NCBI RefSeq assembly: GCF_010692725.1
Contig: NZ_JAAFZB010000096.1
Coordinates: 682,001 to 746,000 of the forward strand
Direction of reading: 5' to 3'
DNA from: Flavihumibacter soli
GTDB lineage: Bacteria > Bacteroidota > Bacteroidia > Sphingobacteriales > Sphingobacteriaceae
DNA length: 64,000 nt
Part shown: piece after piece, positions 27,965-36,816 of the stretch
Layout of the letters: each line of letters opens with the position of its first letter
How positions within the stretch are numbered: the stretch's first letter is position 1
Program-made: the position numbers and the translations under genes
The notes under the pieces: model-generated
Told to the model about the DNA's origin: nothing
The model's input: only the letters and a program-made list of their open reading frames with translations
Database searches by the model: none

Positions 27965-27996
27965 AAAAAAAGCCCTGCAGCAGTTTGCAGAGCTTT
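27965..27996 (-). terminator. Terminator at the end of the polysaccharide locus
   Basis: On the minus strand AAAAGCTCTGCA pairs with TGCAGGGCTTTT (one T-G pair), loop AACTGC, followed by a run of seven T. It lies 82 bases behind the stop codon of the sugar-phosphate transferase gene. Confidence 0.8.
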
Positions 27997-28077
27997 TCTA
28001 ACCTTTAATAATATCCTTAATGAATTGTAAATTTTCGCATTGACAGTTTTGCAGAAGATCCGTCTGACCGGCGCGGA

Positions 28078-29472
28078 TCAGTAAGCATTCGTCTCACCGC
28101 GAACAATATTGATAACGGTCAAAAATATGATCTTAATGTCAAGCATAATAGACCAGTTATTCAGATACCATATATCATGTTCCACTCTTTTCTCCATCAG
28201 TTCCCTGCGATCGGTCTGGCCACGAAGTCCGTTTATCTGGGCCCAGCCGGTAATGCCTGGCTTTAGATGGTGCCGAACCATATACTTATCGATAATTGCC
28301 CGGTATTCTTCCGTATGCCTGAGCATATGGGGACGTGGACCGACTACGCTCATATTGCCAATCAGTACATTAAAGAACTGAGGCAGTTCATCCATGCTTG
28401 TTTTCCTCATGAACCTTCCAAAGTAGGTAACCCGTTCGTCACCTTTGGATGCCTGCCTGCTGTCAGACTCGCGATTGATACTCATGCTCCGGAATTTATA
28501 ACAGAAAAACTTAGAGTTATCCCGTCCGCTTCTGAGTTGCTTGAACATGATCGGCCCGCGACTCTCCAATTTGATGATCAGGGCGATCAGCGGAAACAGC
28601 CAGCTCAACAAAAATACGATGACAAATAAACTGAATACGATGTCAACCAGCCGCTTTTTAAAACGATTGTCGATACTTTCGAGAGGTTCATTTCGAACAC
28701 TAAAAACGGGGAATTCGCCGACATAATCGATTGTAAAGGGAGTGTCTAATAAGTGGCTGAAGTCAGGAACGAATTTTAACCTGACACACTGTTTTTCCGC
28801 TTCAACAATTAAAGAACCCGCTTCATTCATCCGATCCGCTCTTAATGAGACATATACATCTTTGATATTTCTTTCAGATGCCATTCTGATTTGCTCACAT
28901 GTACCAGGCAATAGCTGGCCAGACGGGTCAACCAGGATAGAGTCATCGTCGGAATCAAGAAAACCCTGGAAAGAATATTGCTTTTTATTAGACTCAAAAA
29001 AAGCGGCCAAACGAAGACCCATTTGATTTAACCCTAAAACAGCTACGGACCTGCCCGTTTTATAGCGGCGGATAAATTCGATTTCCAATACTGTGCAAAG
29101 GAAACGGCTTACAATAAAAGCTCCGATGCAAAGAGAGTAAAAGAGAAATATAAAATAATTGGAGATTTTCAACTCCTGATAGAAAGCAAAATAGAAGACA
29201 AACAAACCCGCATGCAGTGCTACACTTTTCCACGTACTGCGGAAAATCTGCTCAATATTCTCAATGTTAGCCTTATTGTACAACTGAAAAACGTTAGCGG
29301 AGATCAGCCAAATGAAATTAACACTAATTAAATTTTGTTTGTAATAGTCAAAAGACTGATCGCCCAGCGTGATATTATTTAAATAGTGCGCAACGAAGTA
29401 AGCACTATTAATTAGTAACAAATCGGAAAGTATCAATATTATTCTTAAAGAATATAAAAATCGATTTTCCAT
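28078..29472 (-). CDS. Undecaprenyl-phosphate sugar phosphotransferase (WbaP/WcaJ-like initiating transferase)
   Basis: Transfers a sugar-1-phosphate to undecaprenyl phosphate, the first step of the repeat unit at the inner membrane. The 464-residue protein has four to five N-terminal membrane helices, a central nucleotide-binding-like domain (GRSVAVLGLNQMGLRLAAFF), a re-entrant helix after FKKRLVDIVFSL, and the catalytic bacterial sugar transferase domain: FKQLRSGRDNSKFFCYKFRS, DELPQFFNVLIGNMSVVGPR and KPGITGWAQINGLRGQT. It is separated from the rest of the minus-strand locus by two inverted lyase genes and has its own 3' terminator. Confidence 0.93.
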   Translation of the reverse strand: MENRFLYSLRIILILSDLLLINSAYFVAHYLNNITLGDQSFDYYKQNLISVNFIWLISANVFQLYNKANIENIEQIFRSTWKSVALHAGLFVFYFAFYQELKISNYFIFLFYSLCIGAFIVSRFLCTVLEIEFIRRYKTGRSVAVLGLNQMGLRLAAFFESNKKQYSFQGFLDSDDDSILVDPSGQLLPGTCEQIRMASERNIKDVYVSLRADRMNEAGSLIVEAEKQCVRLKFVPDFSHLLDTPFTIDYVGEFPVFSVRNEPLESIDNRFKKRLVDIVFSLFVIVFLLSWLFPLIALIIKLESRGPIMFKQLRSGRDNSKFFCYKFRSMSINRESDSRQASKGDERVTYFGRFMRKTSMDELPQFFNVLIGNMSVVGPRPHMLRHTEEYRAIIDKYMVRHHLKPGITGWAQINGLRGQTDRRELMEKRVEHDIWYLNNWSIMLDIKIIFLTVINIVRGETNAY

Positions 29473-29787
29473 AACAATTTAATTAATTAGATAGATTCAA
29501 TTAACTAGTTTTCATATGGTTAGCGTCACAGATAATTCAACATTTACCGCTTTATCCAGAATTACCTGGAATAGCCTTTTCCGGTAGCAAAAGACATCGT
29601 CAAACGTATTATTTTTTAACTATAGGTATTTTTATTTTCAGAATAAAATAAGAAAAAATTAATTTATTTTTTTTCAACACTTCAACTACTTGATTATCAG
29701 TTAAATATAAGAAAATAAAACCCCGGGATTTTTTCTTTAAAAGTAGTGTCTGTAACATTTTTAGAAGAACACCCGTTTGTGGTGGTT
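29473..29787. other. AT-rich divergent intergenic region
   Basis: Lies between the initiating transferase (minus) and the first lyase lipoprotein (plus). It is very rich in A and T, most strongly at about 29600-29740. It must hold both promoters, but I find no exact TAnnTTTG box that I would assign with confidence. Confidence 0.4.
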
Positions 29788-31644
29788 ATGAATGTAAAAC
29801 ATACACTTACTACCAAGGGCTTAACTGCCCTCCTATTTGGAGCTATAGTATTGGCTTCAAGTTGTAAAAAAGATGAATCATTGAATCTTAACAATGAAAT
29901 CCTAAATCAACCGGGTGCAAGAACGATGGCTACAGGAACTGTATCAAGTGGCAGTTTATTAAATAGTAGCACTTTCGAGGAATCTAACGCTATAAGCTTA
30001 TGGCAGTCTGAAGCTAATCCAGGGGCGATCACACGGTCGAACACTGTTGCGAGAGAAGGAAGCTATTCCGCAAAATTTTCAATAAACAAAACCGATGCAC
30101 TTATCTCCGGCAGCTACCGTGCAGAGATAAAAACTGACCTAATGCCGATAAATTCGGAGCGCTGGTACGGGATGAGCGTGTTTTTACCGTCGACATACGT
30201 CAAGGACCCCATTCCTGAAAGCATCTTTCAATGGCATAATGTTCCTAACTTCAAAGCAGGCGAAACCTGGAGCAGCTATAAATTTCAAAACCCATGGCGC
30301 CTGGAGACCAATAACGGAAGGTTAGTTTTCGTTCACCAATATGGTACGCAATCCGGCTCTTTTGCAGGAAGTAAATCCTATGATCTGGGTGAGTATCAGG
30401 TTGGAGTTTGGACAGACTTCGTTGTGCATTTTAAAGCAACATTCGCTTCCGACGGAATATTTGAACTTTGGAAAAATGGAAGTAAAGTGCTGACCATAAA
30501 CGGGCCAGGGGTTTACTACAATGACGAATCAGGCCCCTATATGAAAATGGGTATCTATAAGTGGGGTTGGTCTGGAACAGGTTCAACTGTCAGCAACAGA
30601 ACCCTGTATTTTGATCAGATAAAAATAGGCGACCAGACTTCCTCTTACAATGACGTAGCACCCAGTTCAGCCTCTACTCCCGCGCCAGCGCCAGCACCGG
30701 AACCTGCTCCTGCACCTGCTCCTGCTGGTCCAGTCGTATTAGCGGTGAATTCCGGCGGAAGTGCATTTACAGCTTCAAATGGCATAACCTATCAGGCTGA
30801 CAAAGCATACAGCGGAGGCAAAACCTATTCTACCAGTTCCGCAATTGCTAATACAACTGACGATGTCTTATACCAGACAGAACGCAGTGGAGGTAACTTC
30901 AGCTATAATATTCCTGTAACCAACGGTACTTATGAAGTTACCTTGAAGTTCGGGGAAATTTATTTCGCATCATCCAACCAACGAGTGTTCGATATCATGC
31001 TAGAAGGCAATGAAGTTGTCAGCAACCTGGATCTTGTAAAAACGGTCGGCAGCAAAACGGCATATGACGTTGTAAAAACTATTACTGTGACTGATGGAAC
31101 TTTGAACATAACTTCAAGAAATGACATTAATAATGCACAACTTGCGGCTTTCCATATCATCAATAAATCCACAACAACAGCTCCTGCTCCAGTGCCGGCC
31201 GGTAAATTAGTATCAGCGGTGAACGCGGGCGGAGGCTCATTTACGGCCTCAAACGGAATAACATATCAGGCAGACCAGAAATATTCCGGAGGCAATGTAT
31301 ACTCTACGAGTTCTGCAATTGCTAACACTACTGATGATGTTTTATATCAGACAGAACGCAGCGGAGGTAGCTTCGGATATAACATTCCTGTTAGCAACGG
31401 TACATACGAAGTAACGCTCAGGTTTGCAGAAATTAATTTTGTGTCAGCATCTCAAAGAGTATTTGATATACTGCTCGAAGGAAATGAAGTAATCAGCAAC
31501 TTGGATCTTGTAAGAACCGCGGGCACTAAAACGGCGCATGACATCGTCAAAACTGTTACTGTCACCGACGGAGTTTTAAACATCAAATCGAGAAACGACA
31601 TTGATAATGCACAGCTTGCAGCTTTTCATATTGTAAGTAAATAA
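29788..31644 (+). CDS. Polysaccharide-lyase-like lipoprotein with two malectin domains
   Basis: A 618-residue lipoprotein. The ATG at 29788 gives a lipobox LASSC with acidic CKKDESLN after it. Residues about 45-290 are a heparin-lyase-I-like jelly roll: YRAEIKTDLMPINSERWYGM, ESIFQWHNVPNFKAGETW, NPWRLETNNGRLVFVHQYG and YMKMGIYKWGWSG. A proline/alanine linker (coded at 30678-30727) leads to two near-identical malectin domains at about 317-460 and 473-617. The catalytic part resembles lyases that cleave uronic-acid polymers by beta-elimination; malectin domains bind glycans. The next gene is a paralogue with one malectin domain. It is probably displayed on the cell surface. Confidence 0.82.
   Translation: MNVKHTLTTKGLTALLFGAIVLASSCKKDESLNLNNEILNQPGARTMATGTVSSGSLLNSSTFEESNAISLWQSEANPGAITRSNTVAREGSYSAKFSINKTDALISGSYRAEIKTDLMPINSERWYGMSVFLPSTYVKDPIPESIFQWHNVPNFKAGETWSSYKFQNPWRLETNNGRLVFVHQYGTQSGSFAGSKSYDLGEYQVGVWTDFVVHFKATFASDGIFELWKNGSKVLTINGPGVYYNDESGPYMKMGIYKWGWSGTGSTVSNRTLYFDQIKIGDQTSSYNDVAPSSASTPAPAPAPEPAPAPAPAGPVVLAVNSGGSAFTASNGITYQADKAYSGGKTYSTSSAIANTTDDVLYQTERSGGNFSYNIPVTNGTYEVTLKFGEIYFASSNQRVFDIMLEGNEVVSNLDLVKTVGSKTAYDVVKTITVTDGTLNITSRNDINNAQLAAFHIINKSTTTAPAPVPAGKLVSAVNAGGGSFTASNGITYQADQKYSGGNVYSTSSAIANTTDDVLYQTERSGGSFGYNIPVSNGTYEVTLRFAEINFVSASQRVFDILLEGNEVISNLDLVRTAGTKTAHDIVKTVTVTDGVLNIKSRNDIDNAQLAAFHIVSK
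30736..31640 (+). repeat. Tandem malectin-domain duplication
   Basis: Two copies of about 430 bases (roughly 30736-31164 and 31207-31640) lie in one gene. The shared core TTDDVLYQTERSGG is identical in both, and substitutions are spread evenly, so the duplication is fairly recent. Confidence 0.85.
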
Positions 31645-31665
31645 ACTCACCAGTAATCCAATAAA

Positions 31666-31714
31666 ATGTTCAAAATACCAGTTCTTAGGTGCTGGTGTTT
31701 TGAACATTTTTTTT
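31666..31714 (+). terminator. Terminator between the two lyase-like genes
   Basis: A 16-bp stem (ATGTTCAAAATACCAG pairing with CTGGTGTTTTGAACAT, one G-T pair) with a T-run behind it. The second lyase gene must therefore have its own promoter or depend on readthrough. Confidence 0.85.
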
Positions 31715-31864
31715 GCAAATTCAAAATGCATATCCCTTATTTCTTTGTCCACTGCTATTTTTGTCCACTGCCATAAAAATGAATAATTATATGAGCTAGC
31801 ATAACAATTCAACGCTTCAAGCGTTTTTAATTGCACGCGATGTAATCACCTAAATGTCAGCAAT

Positions 31865-33193
31865 ATGCCACTATTAGCTTTCATATTATTATTATTCCTT
31901 GCAATTACAACCAGTTGTAACAAGGATGATTCCAAACGCTTAATTTCTAATAGCGTTGATAGGGACGAACTTAAAATGATGGATGGATCTGCAGCATCTC
32001 ATGGTGTGCTTTTAACTAGTTCATTTGAAGAAGAAAATGATTTACGCAGTTGGCAATTTGAAGCTAACCCCGGGGCACTTACACGATCATCGGAAGTTGC
32101 AAAATCGGGCAACTATTCGGCAAAATTCTCGATTAGCAAGAAGGACGCCCTCGTTTCAGGTAGTCACCGGGCTGAAATTAAGACCGCCCATTTACCTAAA
32201 GAGGCCGAACGCTGGTATAGTTTAAGCGTTTACCTTCCTTCTTCTTATTCTAACGATCCGGTTCCGGAAAGTATTTTTCAATGGCACAACGTTCCAAACT
32301 TTAAGTCTGGCGAAAGCTGGGGAAAGTATAAGTTTCAAAATCCCTGGCGGCTGGAAACCAATAATGGCAGATTAGTTTTCGTTCACCAATATAACACTGT
32401 AGCGTCTAATCCAAATTCACCTGTAAACAGCAAAGCATACGACCTGGGCGAGTACAAATTGAACGAATGGATGGATTTCGTAATTCATTTTAAAGCTACC
32501 CATACGGCTGAGGGAATATTCGAGCTATGGAAGAATGGCACTAAAATGATGACGATAACAGGCCCGGGAGTTTATTACAATGATGAAACCGGACCTTATA
32601 TGAAATTGGGCATTTACAAGTGGGGGTGGTCAGGCACTGGCTCGCGTGTAAACAACCGTACTCTTTATATCGATGATATTAAGATAGGCGACGAAAATTC
32701 GTCGTATAATGATATTGCGCCGTTGAATTCCCGAAAAGCAGATGGAGCTCTGTTGCCTGTCGTATTTGCGTTATATACAGGTGAACATGCGTATACGGCC
32801 AAGAATGGAATTACATATCAGGCGGACGATTATTATTCCGGGGGAAACATATTCCGGACATCTGATACCATAGGCGGAACTTCAGATGATGTCCTTTACC
32901 AAAATGAGCGTTATGGCTCCTTTAGTTATGCAGTCCCTTTGAAAAACGGCACTTACGAAATTACCTTCAAGTTTGCAGAGATTTATCATAACCGAACTAA
33001 AGCCAGGCAGTTTGATTTGTCGTTAGAAGGGTTGGAAGTGATCAGCAACCTTGATATAGTAGAAACTGCGGGATCTAAGGAAGCATTGGATATCATTAAA
33101 ACCGTGACTGTGAATGACGGTGTTTTAAATATAGATTCTCACACTGATATTGATAATGCTAAACTTTCAGCTTTTCATATCATCAAGAAATAA
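31865..33193 (+). CDS. Polysaccharide-lyase-like lipoprotein with one malectin domain
   Basis: A 442-residue paralogue of the preceding protein. The lipobox is TTSC followed by NKDD. The lyase-like domain covers about residues 45-285 (HRAEIKTAHLPKEAERWYSL, ESIFQWHNVPNFKSGESW, HQYNTVASNPNSPVNSK, LGIYKWGWSGTGSRVNNRT), and one malectin domain about 297-440 (NGITYQADDYYSGGN, DDVLYQNERYGSFSYAVP). It lacks the proline/alanine linker. The conserved residues Arg, Trp, His and Asn in the lyase region suggest it keeps the same activity. Convergent with the glycosyltransferase at 33235. Confidence 0.82.
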   Translation: MPLLAFILLLFLAITTSCNKDDSKRLISNSVDRDELKMMDGSAASHGVLLTSSFEEENDLRSWQFEANPGALTRSSEVAKSGNYSAKFSISKKDALVSGSHRAEIKTAHLPKEAERWYSLSVYLPSSYSNDPVPESIFQWHNVPNFKSGESWGKYKFQNPWRLETNNGRLVFVHQYNTVASNPNSPVNSKAYDLGEYKLNEWMDFVIHFKATHTAEGIFELWKNGTKMMTITGPGVYYNDETGPYMKLGIYKWGWSGTGSRVNNRTLYIDDIKIGDENSSYNDIAPLNSRKADGALLPVVFALYTGEHAYTAKNGITYQADDYYSGGNIFRTSDTIGGTSDDVLYQNERYGSFSYAVPLKNGTYEITFKFAEIYHNRTKARQFDLSLEGLEVISNLDIVETAGSKEALDIIKTVTVNDGVLNIDSHTDIDNAKLSAFHIIKK

Positions 33194-33234
33194 CTGTTTT
33201 TTTCATTGAGCATCTCATTCTGATTAATCAAGCG

Positions 33235-34209
33235 TCAATTAATACTTTTTGAAAGTATTTGAATAATAGTATCAGATCGATGAGCCCACGTATGGCAGTT
33301 TTTTACTGTGATGTAATTTTTTTCAATAAGGGGTACATAGTCATCATAGCTATTTAGGATTGATAATAATTGTCCAACGGGGTCTTCAAAGTTAACTTCA
33401 ATTATCGGTGTATAGTTAAACAACTCTATCATATCCTCAGGCATTGTGCCTACAACCAGACATTTAGAAGCCATTGACTGTAAATATCGAACTGTCATTG
33501 TGCTGATTTCTCCAGACCTGGCTGGATGGGTTAAGCTTGAAGGGAAGCAGATTGAAATCTTGGTTTTGGCTAGACCGTCCAGGAAATCTTCCTGGCTATT
33601 AAATATCACCCTACCCTTGGTTTGTTCATACAGATAGTTAACCCCCCGTTCCTTCAAGGGAAGCGATATTTTGTCGTGATACAGGTCATATTTCCTTCCA
33701 AATTGTAAAACATCAATACTCTTCCTGTTAAAACCATCAAACCGGTATTTGGAAATATTTATAGCTTCTGGAATCCAAAACGCCTTAAACTTAGATGATT
33801 TTAGTTGAAATGTCTCAGCCGCTCTTTTCGAGGAAAAGAAAACATACTTAACATTAAAGGATTCTAAAAATTTTAGTATTTTGAAATGATGAGCAGGCCA
33901 TGCATCAAAAAAATAAGCTGCATTTTCACGGCTCAAAAGGAAGTTAATTAGACACTTTTCGAATTCCTCACCCATCAAAATCGCCAGGGAAGATTCCGAC
34001 TTTTTGTGGAGAGCTATATTTGAATTCAAACCAACCTTAAGGAAGAATATTTTAAGAAATTTATTAACGAATTTTTTGCCAAATGTCGGCTTATTATATA
34101 CGGTTTTAATAAACGAGCTAGATTGCAGAACCTCTTCGAAATCAATAATTGTTTCCTGCGAGACATGTTTACAGGTATTACCCCATTTCACTAAAGAGAT
34201 TTTCTCCAT
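33235..34209 (-). CDS. Glycosyltransferase (GT4-like)
   Basis: A 324-residue protein. The C-terminal half has the pattern of GT-B enzymes: DVLQFGRKYDLYH, KISICFPSSLTHPARSG, and MTVRYLQSMASKCLVVG followed by an acidic stretch. The N-terminal half is divergent (KWGNTCKHVSQE). It probably adds one sugar to the lipid-linked repeat. It is the last gene of the minus-strand block before the inverted lyase genes; the neighbouring GT4 gene ends 54 bases upstream. Confidence 0.7.
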   Translation of the reverse strand: MEKISLVKWGNTCKHVSQETIIDFEEVLQSSSFIKTVYNKPTFGKKFVNKFLKIFFLKVGLNSNIALHKKSESSLAILMGEEFEKCLINFLLSRENAAYFFDAWPAHHFKILKFLESFNVKYVFFSSKRAAETFQLKSSKFKAFWIPEAINISKYRFDGFNRKSIDVLQFGRKYDLYHDKISLPLKERGVNYLYEQTKGRVIFNSQEDFLDGLAKTKISICFPSSLTHPARSGEISTMTVRYLQSMASKCLVVGTMPEDMIELFNYTPIIEVNFEDPVGQLLSILNSYDDYVPLIEKNYITVKNCHTWAHRSDTIIQILSKSIN

Positions 34210-34263
34210 CTATTTTAGAATAAAGTCAAACCTACTGCAATGCTTTACAGCTCGATTATTAAA

Positions 34264-35499
34264 TCAATCTGTGCTTGAGAGAACAGAAGGCGAGACAGTC
34301 TCATTTAATGAGAATCTATCGTCCCTTTCGAGTATTCTGTTATAAAAAGCAATCAACCGCTTACTCTCATATTCCCATGATAGTTCATTCACAACCCTCC
34401 GATAACCATATTCACCCATCTCATTTCTCAAATCAACATTGTCAATTAAATAAACCACCTTATTAGCAAAGTCTTCCGGATCAGTATTAGACGCATATAA
34501 AGACGCCTTTTGCGCTGAAAACTGTCCTTCCTTCAAACTATATTGCACAATAGGCTTCCTCAGCGCCATATACTCCATAATCTTATTCATTGTCGACAAA
34601 TTATTCATAATAGTCGGTCTGTCAGGATTCACGCAAACATCAGCTGTATTTAAGATTTCAATCAAGATTGTGTCATCAACTCTTCCATAAAAATCCACAA
34701 ATTCTGAAACTTCCAATTCCTTAGCAAGACTTTTAATTTTAAGAAGCTCTGTACCCCCTCCTACAATTGCAAATTGAATATCCTGTCTGACTTTTATGAT
34801 AGATTGAACTGATTTCAATAACAAATCAAGACCTTCCTGTTCACCGATCACCCCTACATATCCCACCAGGAACCGCCGTCCTTTTTTATATTTATTATCA
34901 CCCTGACTAATCTTTAACCTGTTCAAATTTGGGCCGCTTCTAATAACTTGAACTCTGTCCTCCGGCATGTTACCTCTGGTTAAGGCTATGTGCTTATAAC
35001 TTTCATTTGTAGCTATGCTATAATCCGCTACCTTGAAAGTCAGTTTCTCCACAAAGAGCAAAAGTCTATAAAACAGGCCTTTCTTTGAATATTTGGCGAT
35101 ATACAATTCCGGGTTGATATCATGATGATCAAAAACAAATTTTACACCGAAGACCTTAAAGAACAGTGCTACAAGAAATATTAGATCCGGAGGATTACAT
35201 CCATGGATTACGTCAAATTTTCGCTTAAAAAAAATTTTCCAACTAAGATAAAGTTGCCAAAAAAACGCAATCAAATATTCGATTATATATCCGGCTGCCC
35301 CTTTGGCTTCGATAGGAAGAGAGTGTCTATAGATATCAATGTTGTCAATACATTCAAATGATTTAGTGTACCCTTTCATCCGGGGACAAATAATAGAGAC
35401 TTTTATCCCGCTTGATGCCAAACTGCCTGCCTCCTGCCATACTCTTCTGTCAAACGGAACAGGCAGGTTTTCTACAATGATCAGTACATGTTTCATCAC
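34264..35499 (-). CDS. Glycosyltransferase family 4
   Basis: A 411-residue GT-B enzyme: N-terminal LIIVENLPVPFDRRVWQEAG with VIHGCNPPDLIF and FVFDHHDINPELY, then the C-terminal sugar-nucleotide site VGYVGVIGEQEGLDLL, NTADVCVNPD and MEYMALRKPIVQY. The DRRVWQEA and HGCNPPD motifs are those of WcaL/GumH-like capsule transferases. The start codon directly abuts the stop of the dehydrogenase gene upstream (35500). Confidence 0.9.
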   Translation of the reverse strand: MMKHVLIIVENLPVPFDRRVWQEAGSLASSGIKVSIICPRMKGYTKSFECIDNIDIYRHSLPIEAKGAAGYIIEYLIAFFWQLYLSWKIFFKRKFDVIHGCNPPDLIFLVALFFKVFGVKFVFDHHDINPELYIAKYSKKGLFYRLLLFVEKLTFKVADYSIATNESYKHIALTRGNMPEDRVQVIRSGPNLNRLKISQGDNKYKKGRRFLVGYVGVIGEQEGLDLLLKSVQSIIKVRQDIQFAIVGGGTELLKIKSLAKELEVSEFVDFYGRVDDTILIEILNTADVCVNPDRPTIMNNLSTMNKIMEYMALRKPIVQYSLKEGQFSAQKASLYASNTDPEDFANKVVYLIDNVDLRNEMGEYGYRRVVNELSWEYESKRLIAFYNRILERDDRFSLNETVSPSVLSSTD

Positions 35500-36810
35500 T
35501 TACCAATTAATTCCGATGTAATTCTTTCTCTTTCGCACTACTTCCGGCAACCGAATCATATCAATGAGATAGGCACCCGATTCGGTTTCTGTCAAAATAT
35601 CCAAATATTCCTTTTCCCGATTATTGATCACTATTACCTCAGAACCTTCAACCATCTCCTCCATATGATTGACCATGAGTCTGGAGAGATGGGGAATATG
35701 ATTATCGATGTAATCCTTATTGGTACCGGTAAGCTTGGAGAGATTGACATTCTTATCATAAATTTTAATTTCAAAACCCTTTCCAAGAAGAGCTTCGATC
35801 ACAGCGACTGCGGGTGAGTTCCGTAAATCATCAGTTCCTTGTTTAAAACTGAGCCCTAGAAATCCCAGTTTCCGCTTACCTAACTGCCTTATCAATGCGA
35901 TCGCTCGATCTATTTGCAACTGATTGGTTTTATCAATACACTGAATTAAAGGAGCTTCAACATATAAGTCATGAGCCAAGGTTTGCAAACCTTTTAAATC
36001 TTTAGGAAGACAAGACCCACCATAAGCAAACCCTGGTTTCAAATAATAGGATGAAATATTAAGCAATTTATCCATACAAAAGATTTCCATAACTTTATGA
36101 GAATCAATCTTTGCTGCTGAACATATATTACCAACTTCGTTTGCGAATGATATTTTTAAAGCATGAAAAGTATTATTTACATATTTCATCAACTCAGCAA
36201 CTTTTAAATCAGTGAAAATAATCTGAGCAGGTAACTGGTCATATAAGCAAGCGACCTGTTCTGCAGCACCTTTATTAAAGGATCCTATTAAAGTAAGGGG
36301 AGGGTGATAATAATCGTATACAGCCGTACCTTCACGAAGAAATTCAGGATTTGATACAATCGCAAAGTCTTTACCCTCTTTTTTACCAGAATGTTTTTCA
36401 ATAATTTTCGCACATTTATCTCCAGTGCCTGGAAGAACTGTCGATCTAATTACGATTATGTGGAAGGTTTCTTTCTTCCGAATCCCCTCTGCTATGTCAT
36501 GAGCTACCTTAAATATATAGGTCAAGTTTAAGTGCCCTGTGCTTGTTGAAGGCGTACCTACAGCAATAATTGACAAGTCGGTTTTTTCGACCGCATATAA
36601 AAAATCAGTGGTTGCAGAAATTGTCCCTTTCAGATGTTCATCCTGAATAATAACATCGATTTCATTTTCAATAATAGTAGGAAGTCCACTATTTATTTGA
36701 CGTACTTTTGTTTCGCTTACATCAACTCCGATCACCGAATGACCGTTTTTAGCCAGACAACCTAAACTAACGCATCCCACGTAACCTAGACCGAAAATAC
36801 TTATGTGCAT
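35500..36810 (-). CDS. Nucleotide-sugar dehydrogenase, GDP-mannose 6-dehydrogenase-like
   Basis: Oxidises a nucleotide sugar to the uronate with two NAD. The 436-residue protein has the Rossmann GLGYVGCVSLGCLAKNGHSV, IAVGTPSTSTGHLN, SNPEFLREGTAV, and the catalytic cysteine near residue 266 in GFAYGGSCLPKDLK. The run FHALKISFANEVGNIC with DSHKVMEIFCMDKLLNIS matches GDP-mannose dehydrogenases of the AlgD type better than UDP-glucose dehydrogenases. The product would be GDP-mannuronate, which fits the lyase and heparinase-like genes in the locus. The gene ends at 35500, directly next to the following start. Confidence 0.85.
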   Translation of the reverse strand: MHISIFGLGYVGCVSLGCLAKNGHSVIGVDVSETKVRQINSGLPTIIENEIDVIIQDEHLKGTISATTDFLYAVEKTDLSIIAVGTPSTSTGHLNLTYIFKVAHDIAEGIRKKETFHIIVIRSTVLPGTGDKCAKIIEKHSGKKEGKDFAIVSNPEFLREGTAVYDYYHPPLTLIGSFNKGAAEQVACLYDQLPAQIIFTDLKVAELMKYVNNTFHALKISFANEVGNICSAAKIDSHKVMEIFCMDKLLNISSYYLKPGFAYGGSCLPKDLKGLQTLAHDLYVEAPLIQCIDKTNQLQIDRAIALIRQLGKRKLGFLGLSFKQGTDDLRNSPAVAVIEALLGKGFEIKIYDKNVNLSKLTGTNKDYIDNHIPHLSRLMVNHMEEMVEGSEVIVINNREKEYLDILTETESGAYLIDMIRLPEVVRKRKNYIGINW

Positions 36811-36816
36811 ATGAAT

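Larger units (their letters stand above)
27541..28077. other. Intergenic region before the polysaccharide locus
   Basis: This 537-base stretch holds the 48-bp palindrome at 27748-27795 and a minus-strand terminator at 27965-27996. I see no convincing gene. A 66-codon plus-strand frame at 27533-27733 has no homology-like signature. Confidence 0.6.

Noticed and set aside
31802-31835. Small inverted repeat AACGCTT-C-AAGCGTT ahead of the second lyase gene
   Set aside because: A 7-bp stem with a one-base loop is too short and tight to assign a role.
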